Of a stretch of DNA of 64,000 nucleotides, positions 37,625 through 46,413 are shown piece by piece. Source of the DNA: Oceanibium sediminis (GTDB taxonomy: Bacteria; Pseudomonadota; Alphaproteobacteria; Rhodobacterales; Rhodobacteraceae); the NCBI RefSeq assembly GCF_003265325.1, contig NZ_QGNX01000002.1, positions 62,001-126,000 of the forward strand, in the 5' to 3' direction. Both the position numbers and the translations under genes were made by a program. The notes beneath the pieces are model-generated. The model was not told the origin of the DNA, searched no databases, and saw nothing but the letters and a program-made list of their open reading frames with translations. The first letter of the stretch is position 1; each line of letters begins with the position of its first letter.

Positions 37625-39724
37625 TCACCCTTCCAGCGCCCCGAAAACCGCCACCCGCGCCGATACGGTGCGGATGCGGTTCAAAAGGCACAGACGGTTG
37701 CGGCGCACGACGGGGTTGTCGTCGTTAACCTTTACCCCGTCGAAAAACCCGTCGATCGGCGCACGCAGCCCGGCCAGCGCGCCCATGGCGGCGACGAAAT
37801 CTCCGGCCTTGAGCGCGGCGTCGATCTGCGGCTCGGCGGTATCGAGCGCGGCGAACAGCGCGGTTTCCGCCGCCTCGGTCGCGAATTTCGCATCCGGGTC
37901 GAGCGAGTATTCGATGCCGTCCTTCTTTTCCTCGGCCGCAAGGATGTTGGTGGCGCGCTTCACGCCGGTCAGCAGATTCGCCCCGTCGTCGGTGCCAAGG
38001 AACGCCTGCAACGCGCGGATGCGCTGCGTCAGCGACAGCAGGTCATCCTGCCCGCCAAGCTGGTAACAGGCGTCGATGGCGTCGTGGCGCACGCCGTCCC
38101 CGCGCAGGTAGACCTTCAGACGGTCGAGGAAGAAGGCCATCAGGTCCGCCTTCGTCGACTCCACATCCGCGCGCGCCGCGCCGTCCTCGTCCGCCAGCAC
38201 GTGGCCATCGGCCTGCGTCAGGCATTTATAGAGCGACAGGGTTAGCTCGTTTTCCAGCACGATGCGGATCACGCCCAGCGCCGCGCGGCGCAAGGCGAAC
38301 GGGTCGCCCGAGCCGGTCGGCTTTTCGCCGATCGACCAGAAGCCCATCAGCAGGTCGAACTTGTCCGCCAGCGCCGCCGCGACCGAGACGGGGGCCGTCG
38401 GCACATCGTCAGAGGGGCCGAGCGGCGCGTAGTGCGCTTGCACGGCCGCAGCGACAGCGTCGTCAGCCCCAGCGACCTTCGCATAGTAACGACCCATGAT
38501 CCCCTGAAGCTCGGGGAATTCGTAGACCATTTCCGAGGCCAGGTCGGCCTTGGCGAAACGCGCCGCCTGGGCCGCGCTGTCGGGGTCCGCGCCGACCAGC
38601 GGGGCGATTTCGCGCGACAGCGCCTCGATCCGGGCGATCCGCGCACCGACGCTGCCCAGCTTGTTGTGGAACGTCACGGAATCGAGCGCCCCGATCCAGG
38701 GGGTGACGCCGTCCTTCGCGATCCGCAGATCGTTGTCCCAGAAGAAGCGCGCGTCCGAGAGGCGCGCGGTCAGGACCTTGGAGTTCCCTGCAAGGATCAG
38801 CGCGCCGTTGTCGGGCGTCTCGCGGTTGGCGACGGTGATGTATTTCTCGATCCGGCCCGACTTCGGGTTGCTCACGGAGAAGAACTTCTGATGCTCCCGC
38901 ATGGAGGTTTGCAGCACCTCCGGCGGCAGGTCGAGGAAGGCGGCGTCGATATCGCCCATCAGGACGACCGGCCATTCCACCAGCCCAGCGACCTCCGCCA
39001 GAAGGCCCGTGTCTTCGACCACCTCAAGCCCTTGGGCGAAGGCCAGCGTCGTGGCGTCATGCCAGATCTTGTCGCGCCGCGCGTCCGGCTCCAGCATCAC
39101 GTGGGCCGCGGCCAGGCGCTTGGCGTAATCCTCGAACCCGGTGACGGAGAACGGCTCGGGCGCCATGAAGCGATGGCCCCGCGTGGTGTTGCCCGGCTGA
39201 ATGCCGTCGAGGTCGAAAGGCACCACCTCGGCCCCGGCTTCGTCCGACAGGATGCACAGGATCGATTGCAGCGGACGCACCCAGCGCAGGCTGCCCGCGC
39301 CCCAGCGCATGGACTTCGGCCAGGGGAAACTGCGGATCACCGTGGGGACCACCTCGGCGATGATCTCGGCGGCGGGGCGGCCCGGCTTGTCGATGACCGC
39401 GAAATAGACCTGGCCCTTCTTGTCGTCGCGGGTTTCCAGCGCCTCGCGCGTCAGCCCGGTAGAGCGCAGAAAGCCGTCGATCGCCTTTTCGGGCGCATCC
39501 ACACGCGGGCCCTTGCGCTCCTCACGCAGGTTGGGGGAACTGGCGAGCAGCCCCTCGACGCTCAGCACCAGGCGGCGCGGCGTGGAAAAGACCCCGGCGG
39601 AGGCATAGGTCAGCCCCGCCTCGACCAGGCCGTCGGTGACGCGTTTCCTCAGGTCTTCGCCCGCGCGCAGCTGCATGCGGGCGGGAATTTCTTCGGAGAA
39701 CAGTTCGAGCAACAGGTCAGGCAT
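37625..39724 (-). CDS. glyS: Glycine-tRNA ligase beta subunit
   Basis: The 699-residue beta subunit of the alpha2beta2 bacterial glycyl-tRNA synthetase, needed for tRNA recognition. It starts MPDLLLELFSEEIPARMQ, the family signature, and carries KSMRWGAGSLRWVRPLQSI, LPPEVLQTSMREHQKFF and GSGDPFALRRAALGVIRI, and ends with an anticodon-binding-like domain. ATG 39724 overlaps the stop of the DUF6446 gene by three bases (ATGA type). The alpha subunit gene glyQ lies just beyond that small gene. Confidence 0.96.
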   Translation of the reverse strand: MPDLLLELFSEEIPARMQLRAGEDLRKRVTDGLVEAGLTYASAGVFSTPRRLVLSVEGLLASSPNLREERKGPRVDAPEKAIDGFLRSTGLTREALETRDDKKGQVYFAVIDKPGRPAAEIIAEVVPTVIRSFPWPKSMRWGAGSLRWVRPLQSILCILSDEAGAEVVPFDLDGIQPGNTTRGHRFMAPEPFSVTGFEDYAKRLAAAHVMLEPDARRDKIWHDATTLAFAQGLEVVEDTGLLAEVAGLVEWPVVLMGDIDAAFLDLPPEVLQTSMREHQKFFSVSNPKSGRIEKYITVANRETPDNGALILAGNSKVLTARLSDARFFWDNDLRIAKDGVTPWIGALDSVTFHNKLGSVGARIARIEALSREIAPLVGADPDSAAQAARFAKADLASEMVYEFPELQGIMGRYYAKVAGADDAVAAAVQAHYAPLGPSDDVPTAPVSVAAALADKFDLLMGFWSIGEKPTGSGDPFALRRAALGVIRIVLENELTLSLYKCLTQADGHVLADEDGAARADVESTKADLMAFFLDRLKVYLRGDGVRHDAIDACYQLGGQDDLLSLTQRIRALQAFLGTDDGANLLTGVKRATNILAAEEKKDGIEYSLDPDAKFATEAAETALFAALDTAEPQIDAALKAGDFVAAMGALAGLRAPIDGFFDGVKVNDDNPVVRRNRLCLLNRIRTVSARVAVFGALEG

Positions 39725-40170
39725 CAGTTTTCCCGGTAATGGCGCCACAGGTAGGCGCGGCCGTCCGGATAGACGGCGATCATGCGCAGAATTTCATAGC
39801 CTTCCGCGCCTTCAGGCGTTTCGTCCCCGGCCAGATACGCCTTGGCCCGGCCCTCGGCAAGGTCGGTGGCGATGGCCTCGACGTCGAAGCAGGGGAACCA
39901 GCCCGGCGCGGTCAGCGGTTCGGGGTTCGGGGCCTCGGGCACATCGGCGAAAGCGGCGGGGTCGACCGTGAAGCAGCCGCGCAGCTTGTTGGGCGAGGTG
40001 TCGGCATCCAGCCCGCGATAGCTGGACACGGGAACCTGGGCGCCCTGCACGTCGATGGAGGTCAGGCCCGACACCTCTTCGTAGTAGGCGCGGGTCTGGA
40101 AGTACCACAACGCCCCGCCGAACAGGGCCGCGAGGGCAAGGAAGAAAATGGCGAAGACCCGGCCTGACAT
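39724..40170 (-). CDS. DUF6446-like membrane-anchored protein between glyQ and glyS
   Basis: A 148-residue protein with one N-terminal membrane segment (VFAIFFLALAALFGGALWYF) and a periplasmic-facing remainder with two cysteines (RGCFTVD and WFPCFDVEA). It matches my memory of DUF6446, a Rhodobacterales family coded between the two glycyl-tRNA synthetase genes. Its stop overlaps the glyS start, so it is translationally coupled to glyS. No function is known and a direct role in tRNA charging is unlikely given the membrane anchor. Confidence 0.82.
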   Translation of the reverse strand: MSGRVFAIFFLALAALFGGALWYFQTRAYYEEVSGLTSIDVQGAQVPVSSYRGLDADTSPNKLRGCFTVDPAAFADVPEAPNPEPLTAPGWFPCFDVEAIATDLAEGRAKAYLAGDETPEGAEGYEILRMIAVYPDGRAYLWRHYREN

Positions 40171-40264
40171 GGGTGAAGTATCCTTGTGTTACCTGGGTTT
40201 TCGGCTGGATACCGGGCGCTGCCCGCAGGGTCCAGCTTAAAAACCGGCGCGCGGCGCTGCCCGC

Positions 40265-41191
40265 TCAGGCAGCGTAGCCACCCGCTTCCGTCTGCACGAA
40301 GGCGTCGGCGCAGGCCTTGGCAAGGGTGCGCACCCGCCCGATGTAGGCCTGCCGTTCGGTGACCGAGATCACGCCCCGCGCGTCCAGCAGGTTGAACAGG
40401 TGGCTCGCCTTGATGCACTGGTCATAGGCGGGATGCGCCATGACGATGCGCTTGCCGGTCCTTGGGTCCATGTCCGGCGCTTCGAGAATGCGCAGGCATT
40501 CGCTTTCCGCCTTCTCGAAATCCTCGAACAGCTTGTCGGTGTCGGCCACGTCGAAGTTCCAGCGGCTGTACTCCGCCTCGGTCTGGCGGAACACGTCGCC
40601 GTAGCTCAGCGGGATCGGCGCGTCGGGGGCGTTGAACGGCATGTCCATGACGTGATCGACGCCGAGGATATACATTGCCAGCCGCTCAAGCCCGTAGGTC
40701 AACTCGCCCGAGACGGGCTTGCAGTCGTGCCCGCCGACCTGCTGGAAATAGGTGAACTGGCTGACTTCCATCCCGTCGCACCAGACTTCCCAGCCCAGCC
40801 CCCAGGCGCCGAGCGTGGGGCTTTCCCAGTCATCCTCGACGAAGCGGATGTCGTGCATGTCCATGTCGATCCCGATCGCCTGAAGCGAGCCGAGGTAGAG
40901 GTCCTGAAGATCGGGCGGGCTCGGCTTTATCAGCACCTGGAACTGGTAGTAGTGCTGCAGGCGGTTGGGGTTTTCCCCGTAGCGCCCGTCCGTCGGGCGG
41001 CGCGAGGGCTGCACGTAGGCCGCCGCCCAGGCCTTGGAGCCGAGCGAGCGCAGCGTCGTGCCGGGGTGGAAGGTGCCCGCGCCCACCTCCATGTCGTAGG
41101 GCTGCAGGATCACGCAGCCCTTCGCGGCCCAGTAGCTCTGCAGCCTCAGGATGATTTCCTGAAAACTTCTCGGGGGGGTGTCGCTTGCCAT
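40265..41191 (-). CDS. glyQ: Glycine-tRNA ligase alpha subunit
   Basis: The 308-residue catalytic alpha subunit. Motifs include [67 protein letters not shown] and [15 protein letters not shown], all of the class II GlyQ fold. It is the first gene of the glyQ-DUF6446-glyS-PPDK-like run, 94 bases upstream of DUF6446. Divergent from the sulfotransferase gene. Confidence 0.97.
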   Translation of the reverse strand: MASDTPPRSFQEIILRLQSYWAAKGCVILQPYDMEVGAGTFHPGTTLRSLGSKAWAAAYVQPSRRPTDGRYGENPNRLQHYYQFQVLIKPSPPDLQDLYLGSLQAIGIDMDMHDIRFVEDDWESPTLGAWGLGWEVWCDGMEVSQFTYFQQVGGHDCKPVSGELTYGLERLAMYILGVDHVMDMPFNAPDAPIPLSYGDVFRQTEAEYSRWNFDVADTDKLFEDFEKAESECLRILEAPDMDPRTGKRIVMAHPAYDQCIKASHLFNLLDARGVISVTERQAYIGRVRTLAKACADAFVQTEAGGYAA

Positions 41192-41309
41192 GATCCATCC
41201 TCAAGTCGCAGCGCCGGGCGCGCCTCGGCCCGTCATAAGCGCGTGACCGGTGAGGGTCAATTGGCGCCCCCGGCTTGGCAAAGCGCGGCGCTTGCGTCAG
41301 GAAGGGCGG

Positions 41310-41942
41310 ATGATCGTGAACCACCGGCATCGCTTCGTCTTCGTGCATATCCCGAAAACCGCTGGCACCAGCCTGCGCGCCGCGCTCGACACGCTGGAGG
41401 GGGCCGACCCCGCCGCCGTGGCGAAGACCTGGCACGAGACGCCGCTTCAGTTCCTGGACGCCTATGCCGAACGCACGGGCCGCCCAGTGGCCGAGCTGGA
41501 GGGCTATCGCTTCGTCGCTTTCGTGCGGAACCCCTGGGATCGCTTCGGGTCGCTGCATCGCTTCCTGCTGAGCCCCCGGATGCGCAAGCGTTACCCCGAG
41601 GTGCCCGAAAGCCTTGTAGATTTCGCGCGGATGGCCGTCGCGCCGCCGGCGTGGATGTCCTCGATCCGCTCGCTGCGCCCGCAGTGCGACTACCTTGAGG
41701 GGATCACCCCCTGGACCGGCCGGTTCGAAACGCTGGACGCGGATTTCGCCCGGCTGTGCGAGCTGCTCGGCGTCAGCCTGTCCCTGCCCGCCCTGAAGCA
41801 GACGCGCAAGGCCGCGCCCGCGCGGCGCTTCGGGATTCTGCCGCGCAGGGACCCCATGCACTCTGCCCCGGTCAGGGACGCGGTGGCGCAGCTCTACGCG
41901 GAAGATATCGCGCGCTTCGGCTATGCCCCGCCGGGGCGCTGA
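41310..41942 (+). CDS. Sulfotransferase family protein
   Basis: A 210-residue protein with the 5'-phosphosulfate loop FVFVHIPKTAGTSLRAAL near the N-terminus and the 3'-phosphate motif FVAFVRNPWDRFGSLHRFLL at about residues 68-87. These fit the sulfotransferase family 2 group that uses PAPS to sulfate carbohydrates. ATG 41310 follows GGAAGGGCGG. No glycan or capsule genes adjoin it, so the acceptor is unknown; some family members of this kind in Rhodobacterales stand alone. Confidence 0.88.
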   Translation: MIVNHRHRFVFVHIPKTAGTSLRAALDTLEGADPAAVAKTWHETPLQFLDAYAERTGRPVAELEGYRFVAFVRNPWDRFGSLHRFLLSPRMRKRYPEVPESLVDFARMAVAPPAWMSSIRSLRPQCDYLEGITPWTGRFETLDADFARLCELLGVSLSLPALKQTRKAAPARRFGILPRRDPMHSAPVRDAVAQLYAEDIARFGYAPPGR

Positions 41943-41954
41943 GGCGACCCCGGT

Positions 41955-43403
41955 TCAGCGCCGCCAGAAGGCGACCGTGAAGATCACGTAGACCGACATC
42001 AGCTCAAGCCGGCCCACCAGCATGGCAATGGCGAGCACCCATTTCGCCTCGTCCGGGAGGCCCGCGAAATTGCCCGCGGGTCCGATCTCGGGGCCGAGGC
42101 CCGGGCCGACGTTGGCCACCGCGGTGGCCGCGCCGCTGATCGCGGTGACCGGGTCCAGCCCGATCAGGGCCAGCATGATCGCCACCACGGCCAGCGTGAC
42201 GAAGAACAGCACGAAGAAAGCCATGACCGAGTTGATGACGTCATCGCCCACGGGCCGCCCCTCGTAGCGCAGGGAAAACACGCCGCGCGGGCTGCGGATC
42301 CGGCGCACCTGCAACAGGATCGCGGAAAACAGCAACTGGTAGCGGAACACCTTGACCGAACAGCTCGTCGAGCCCGCGCAGCCCCCGATCAGGCCGATCA
42401 GGAAGAAGATCGTCATCGGGAAACCGCCCCAGAGCTGGTAATCGACCGAGGAATACCCGGTGCCCGACATGATCGAGACGGTATTGAACAGCGCCTCGCG
42501 GAAGGCTGGCTCGCTTGGCGCGGACAGCACGATCAGCTGCCAGGCGGTCAGCGCCAGGACGGACACGAAGACGATGCCAAAGTACACCCGGATCTGGCTG
42601 TCGCGCCACAGCGGCCGGGCGGTGCCGCTCAGCAGTTGCACATAGCGCACGAACGGCAGGCTCGCGAGCAGCATGAACAGCGCGCCGGCATATTCCGCCG
42701 CGCCCCGGTACGCGCCGAAGGAGGCGTCGGTCGTGGAAAGCCCGCCCGTCGCCACGGTGGTCATCGCATGGACCAGCGCATCGAAGGAGCCCATCCCCGT
42801 CCAGCTGTAGCCGAGCATGAAGGCCACCGTCAGCGCCAGGTAGATGACAGAGATCTGCTTCGCGATCTCCGCCGCCTGGGGCAGGATCTTGCCCATCGTG
42901 TCGAAGGCCTCGGTGCGGAAGATCTGCATCCCCCCCACTCTGAGGGTCGGCAGGAAAACCATCGCCACGACGATGATCCCGATACCGCCGAACCACTGCA
43001 TCAGGCCGCGCCACAAGAGCGTGCCCTTGGGCATGTCATCGAGCCCCACGAAGACCGTCGAGCCGGTGGTGGTCAGCCCGGACATCGCCTCGAAGAAGGC
43101 GTCGGTGTAACTGACATAGGGCGCACCGATCCAGAACGGCAGCGCGCCGAAGACCGGCAGCGCGACCCAGACACAGGTTGTCAGCAGGAAGGTCTGTTGA
43201 AGCGTCAGCCCGCGATGTTCGGAATTCGCGCAGGCCAGCACCAGCGCGCCGCCCGTCATGATGGTGATCAGGCCGGAGATAGCGAAGGTTTCCCCCTCGC
43301 CCCGCCCTTCGAGCACGTCCGCAAGCATGGGCAACGCCATGCTGACGCCGAGCGCAACCACAAGCAGTCCAATTACATAGCCCACCGGGCGCGCGTCAAT
43401 CAT
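41955..43403 (-). CDS. trkH: TrkH-family potassium uptake protein
   Basis: A 482-residue potassium channel/transporter subunit. It has four membrane-pore-membrane repeats with selectivity-filter glycines visible in SGLTTTGSTVF, TVATGGLSTTD, SIMSGTGYSSVDY and AVANVGPGLG, and about ten further membrane segments. The motif GGCAGSTSCSVKVFRYQLL is typical of TrkH/TrkG. It would work with a TrkA regulator coded elsewhere. It converges on the sulfotransferase gene with 12 bases between stops. Confidence 0.95.
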   Translation of the reverse strand: MIDARPVGYVIGLLVVALGVSMALPMLADVLEGRGEGETFAISGLITIMTGGALVLACANSEHRGLTLQQTFLLTTCVWVALPVFGALPFWIGAPYVSYTDAFFEAMSGLTTTGSTVFVGLDDMPKGTLLWRGLMQWFGGIGIIVVAMVFLPTLRVGGMQIFRTEAFDTMGKILPQAAEIAKQISVIYLALTVAFMLGYSWTGMGSFDALVHAMTTVATGGLSTTDASFGAYRGAAEYAGALFMLLASLPFVRYVQLLSGTARPLWRDSQIRVYFGIVFVSVLALTAWQLIVLSAPSEPAFREALFNTVSIMSGTGYSSVDYQLWGGFPMTIFFLIGLIGGCAGSTSCSVKVFRYQLLFSAILLQVRRIRSPRGVFSLRYEGRPVGDDVINSVMAFFVLFFVTLAVVAIMLALIGLDPVTAISGAATAVANVGPGLGPEIGPAGNFAGLPDEAKWVLAIAMLVGRLELMSVYVIFTVAFWRR

Positions 43404-43468
43404 GGCCGAGAGCGTTGGCCGCCGCCGCGCGTCAAGTCAAGAGCATCCGCGCCGGAATACACCCCGGT

Positions 43469-43888
43469 TCAATCCACGAGCCCCAGTTGGCGGGCGATGC
43501 TGGCGCTGTCGTAATAGTCGCGCCCCTCGACCACCTTGCCGTCCGCGACGCGCATGACGCTGCAATAGCGCGCCTCCATCCGGCGCCCGCTTGGGGGAAA
43601 CGCGCCGAGGCTTGAGTGCAGCGGCCCGGTCTGGGTGCCGCGATTGACGAACTCGACCACGGCCCAGTCGTCCTGCACGATGACGCGGGTTATCCTGACC
43701 TCTCCGTCGGGGAAGGCGGTGCGCCAGCGGTGGTAATCCTGCTTGTACGCCTCGGGGCCTTGCAGCAACTCGCCCCGGGCGACATCCTCGAAATGGCAAT
43801 CGGGCGCGATCACCGCCGCCCCGAGGTCCGGGTCACGCATGTCCCAGGATTCGTGGAACTGGCGGACGATGGTTTCAGTGGGATGCAT
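43469..43888 (-). CDS. SnoaL-like / ketosteroid isomerase-related protein
   Basis: A 139-residue cytoplasmic protein of the NTF2-like fold (ester cyclase/SnoaL type): TIVRQFHESWDMRDPDLGAAVIAPDC opens the fold, then YKQDYHRWRTAFPDGEVRITRVIVQDDWAVVEF and SGRRMEARYCSVMRVADGKVVEGRDYYD. Such proteins act as isomerases, cyclases or binding proteins; the substrate is unknown. ATG 43888 was chosen because the fold starts there. It lies 79 bases downstream of folE on the same strand. Confidence 0.83.
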   Translation of the reverse strand: MHPTETIVRQFHESWDMRDPDLGAAVIAPDCHFEDVARGELLQGPEAYKQDYHRWRTAFPDGEVRITRVIVQDDWAVVEFVNRGTQTGPLHSSLGAFPPSGRRMEARYCSVMRVADGKVVEGRDYYDSASIARQLGLVD

Positions 43889-43967
43889 GGGCGTCCTTTC
43901 CCTTCGGCCCGTTCCGGCGGCCCCCCGCAAGGGGCCCCGGGTCCGCGGGGCAAGGTTGCCCACGGGG

Positions 43968-44603
43968 TTATCCGACGCGGTTGGTCGGATTGCCGATGAT
44001 CGACAGGAACTCGCGCCGGGTCTCAGCCTCGCGGAACGCGCCGAGCATGGTGGAGGTGACCATCGACACGCCCGGCTTGTGTACGCCGCGGGTCGACATG
44101 CAGTGATGCTCGCCCTCCAGCACCACGGCGACGCCCTGGGGCTTGAGAACCTCCATCAGGGTGTTGGCGATCTGCGCGTTCATCTTTTCCTGCACCTGCA
44201 ACCGCTTGGCAAAGGCATCCACCACGCGCGCCAGTTTGGAGATGCCCACGACGCGATCCGTCGGAATGTAGCCGACATGCGCCTTGCCGATGATCGGCGC
44301 CATGTGATGCTCGCAATAGCTTTCGAAGCGGATGTCGCGCAGGACGACCATTTCGTCGTAGCCCTCCACCTCCTCGAAGGTGCGCTGGAGCATCGCCTCG
44401 GGGTCCTCTTCATAACCGCGGAACCAGTCGGAATACGCACGCACCACGCGCCCCGGTGTATCGAGAAGGCCCTCACGCTCGGGATCGTCGCCGGCCCAGC
44501 GCAACAGCGTGCGCACCGCGTCCTCCGCCTGCTGGCGTGTGGGCTTGTGCCCCGTGAGGCCGCTTTCGCGCTCGGTCTTGATCTTCGGATCATGGATATT
44601 CAT
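43968..44603 (-). CDS. folE: GTP cyclohydrolase I (FolE type)
   Basis: Opens the folate/tetrahydrobiopterin pathway by converting GTP to dihydroneopterin triphosphate. The 211 residues contain the zinc-site and catalytic motifs [20 protein letters not shown] and [11 protein letters not shown], plus [20 protein letters not shown]. These are of the classical FolE1 family, not the zinc-independent FolE2. A candidate promoter with 17-base spacing is annotated upstream. Confidence 0.96.
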   Translation of the reverse strand: MNIHDPKIKTERESGLTGHKPTRQQAEDAVRTLLRWAGDDPEREGLLDTPGRVVRAYSDWFRGYEEDPEAMLQRTFEEVEGYDEMVVLRDIRFESYCEHHMAPIIGKAHVGYIPTDRVVGISKLARVVDAFAKRLQVQEKMNAQIANTLMEVLKPQGVAVVLEGEHHCMSTRGVHKPGVSMVTSTMLGAFREAETRREFLSIIGNPTNRVG

Positions 44604-44659
44604 GAGACAGGCTTTCGATTGGTGAGTGGTATTGTCATAAACGCTATCACTGTACGGAT

Positions 44660-44688
44660 CTTACATGGTCCCGGTTCACAAAAATCAA
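44660..44688 (-). promoter_or_regulatory. Candidate sigma70-type promoter of folE
   Basis: On the minus strand TTGATT (44688-44683), 17 bases, then TGTAAG (44665-44660), each matching four of six consensus bases. Predicted transcription starts about 50 bases before the folE ATG. Confidence 0.45.
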
Positions 44689-44802
44689 ACCTTTCTCACC
44701 TCAGCGTGACAGGCAGCGGCCGCCAGCGCAAGGCGTGTGACAGCGCGGCGCTTCAGCCGGCAGAATCGCGGACACTCGGGTTATCTATTTGAAAACAGGT
44801 AG

Positions 44803-44823
44803 TTGCGCCCGGTGGCGCGCAAC
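44803..44823 (-). terminator. Possible terminator hairpin downstream of metZ
   Basis: GTTGCGC and GCGCAAC form a seven-base-pair perfect stem; on the minus strand it is followed by TACCTGTTTTC, a weak T run. It lies 110 bases after the metZ stop. Confidence 0.35.
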
Positions 44824-44933
44824 CCTGACGCCCGGCAACGGCCAAGCCCCCGCCGCGCAGCGATCACGCGCGGTGGAAACCGCCCCCTGTTCAGGCCATT
44901 TTAACAAAAGCGTTGGGCGAGGCCCCCGCGCCG

Positions 44934-46121
44934 TCAGGCGCGATCCAGGGCCCCGAGCAGGTCCACGACCAGGTCATCGACATCCTCAAGCCCCACGGAC
45001 AGGCGGATCATCCCCGGCGTGATGCCCAGATGGGCGCGCGCATCGTCCGACAGGCGCTGGTGGGTGGTCGTGGTGGGATGCGTCGCGATCGACTTGGCAT
45101 CGCCGAGGTTGTTGGAGATCAGCACGACCTGCAACGCGTTCAGGACGCGGAACGCCGCCGCCTGTCCGTCCGCCACCTCGAAGGCGATCACGGTCCCGCC
45201 CTTTTCCATCTGCCGCGAGGCGAGCTGGAACTGCGGATGGCTCGGCAGGCCCGGATACAACACGCGGGAGACGTTGCCGTGCCCTTCAAGCGCGGCGGCG
45301 ATGCGCAGCGCGCTTTCCGCCTGGGCGCGGCAGCGCAGGTCCATCGTCTCCAGGCCCTTCAGCATGACCCAGGCGTTGAACGGGCTCATCGCGCCGCCGG
45401 TGTGCTTCAGGTAGGGCTCCAGCGTGCCGCGAATGAAGGCCTCCGTGCCTAGCACGACACCGCCGAGGCAGCGCCCCTGCCCGTCGATGTGCTTCGTCGC
45501 AGAATAGATCACCTGGTCCGCGCCAAGCTCGAAGCTGCGCTGGAAAACCGGCGTCGCAAAGACGTTGTCCACGCAGACCTGCGCGCCCTTGGCATGGGCC
45601 AGTTGGGCGACGGCGGCAAGGTCGACCAGCTCCAACGTCGGGTTCGACAGGGTTTCGAGGAAGACGAGCTTGGTGTCGTCGCGAATGGCCGCTTCCCACT
45701 GGGCCAGGTCCGCGCCGTCGACGAAGCTGACCTCCACGCCGAAGCGCGGCAGCAGGGTTTCCACGATGTAAAGGCAGGAGCCGAACAGCGCCTTTGCCGA
45801 AACGATGTGATCCCCGGCCTTCAGCTGGCTGAACAGCGCGCCGTTCACCGCCGCCATGCCGCTGGCGGTGGCAAAGGCCGCCTCGGCCCCCTCCAGACCG
45901 GCGATCCGGTCCTCGAACATCGCGACGGTGGGATTGCCGTAGCGCGCGTAGATGAATTCGTCCGGCCCGCTTTCCAGGAAGCGCGACTCGGCGGTTTCCG
46001 CATCGGGATAGACGAATCCCTGCGTCAGGTAGATCGCCTCGGACAGTTCGCCGTACTGGCTGCGCCGCGTGCCGCCGTGAACCAGCTTGGTCCGTGGTTT
46101 CCAGTCTTCTTTCGTGGTCAT
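44934..46121 (-). CDS. metZ: O-succinylhomoserine sulfhydrylase
   Basis: A 395-residue PLP enzyme of the Cys/Met metabolism family that makes homocysteine from O-succinylhomoserine (or the acetyl ester) and sulfide. Visible are the cofactor loop ASGMAAVNGALFSQLKAGDH, TKLVFLETLSNPTLELVD, the PLP lysine in YSATKHIDGQGRCLGGVV and the C-terminal SVGLEDVDDLVVDL. MetZ rather than MetY or MetB is favoured by length and by the SAM-II leader upstream, which in alphaproteobacteria controls this step. ATG 46121 is the only reasonable start. Confidence 0.93.
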   Translation of the reverse strand: MTTKEDWKPRTKLVHGGTRRSQYGELSEAIYLTQGFVYPDAETAESRFLESGPDEFIYARYGNPTVAMFEDRIAGLEGAEAAFATASGMAAVNGALFSQLKAGDHIVSAKALFGSCLYIVETLLPRFGVEVSFVDGADLAQWEAAIRDDTKLVFLETLSNPTLELVDLAAVAQLAHAKGAQVCVDNVFATPVFQRSFELGADQVIYSATKHIDGQGRCLGGVVLGTEAFIRGTLEPYLKHTGGAMSPFNAWVMLKGLETMDLRCRAQAESALRIAAALEGHGNVSRVLYPGLPSHPQFQLASRQMEKGGTVIAFEVADGQAAAFRVLNALQVVLISNNLGDAKSIATHPTTTTHQRLSDDARAHLGITPGMIRLSVGLEDVDDLVVDLLGALDRA

Positions 46122-46133
46122 TTTCCCAACCTT

Positions 46134-46167
46134 TCAAAACAAACCCCGACCGGGGAGCCGATCGGGG
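46134..46167 (-). terminator. Intrinsic terminator between SAM-II riboswitch and metZ
   Basis: On the minus strand CCCCGATCGG (46167-46158), loop CTCC, CCGGTCGGGG (46153-46144) makes a ten-base-pair stem with one G-U pair, followed at once by TTTGTTTT. It sits between the aptamer and the metZ ATG (12 bases beyond), so it can act as a regulated attenuator. Confidence 0.8.
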
Positions 46168-46189
46168 CACGTCTGAAACGGTCCGCGAC

Positions 46190-46243
46190 CTCTTTAGCGG
46201 GATGTTTTACGTGGCCCGCAATCCGGTAAACAAATCGCCACGG
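46190..46243 (-). ncRNA. SAM-II riboswitch aptamer
   Basis: The minus strand carries the SAM-II signature in order: CGTGGC (46242-46237), GATTTG, ACCGGATTGCGGG, GCCACG (46215-46210), TAAAACAT, then CCCGCTAAAGAGG. CGTGGC pairs with GCCACG (P1), and GCGGG in the loop pairs with CCCGC downstream, giving the H-type pseudoknot that binds S-adenosylmethionine. It precedes metZ, the classic target. SAM binding should lower expression, here probably through the adjoining terminator. Confidence 0.92.
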
Positions 46244-46248
46244 AAATG

Positions 46249-46277
46249 TCGTTAGGCCAATCCGGCTGGCCCGTCAA
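46249..46277 (-). promoter_or_regulatory. Promoter of the SAM-II/metZ transcript
   Basis: TTGACG (46277-46272), exactly 17 bases, then TAACGA (46254-46249) on the minus strand. Predicted start at about 46242 coincides with the first base of the riboswitch P1 stem, which strongly favours this promoter. Confidence 0.65.
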
Positions 46278-46413
46278 CGCTGCAACGACACGGCCGTTCC
46301 GGGGCAGTCTGACCAAGCTGCCTCGCCGCGATTCCGTCGCGCCCGCCTTGTCAGCCCGGATGCGCGACCCACCTGACGGTAAAGAACGCACAAAAAGCCG
46401 GAGGACCCGCCCA

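Larger units (their letters stand above)
44604..44933. other. 330-base gene-free region between folE and metZ
   Basis: No credible coding frame. It contains the candidate folE promoter (44660-44688), a hairpin that may end the metZ transcript (44803-44823) and otherwise unremarkable GC-rich sequence. An open frame running into metZ antisense lacks coding features. Confidence 0.6.

Noticed and set aside
43889-43967. GC-rich hairpins between folE and the SnoaL-like gene as a terminator
   Set aside because: Several overlapping stems are possible in this G/C-rich stretch but none has a T run or a clearly preferred fold.
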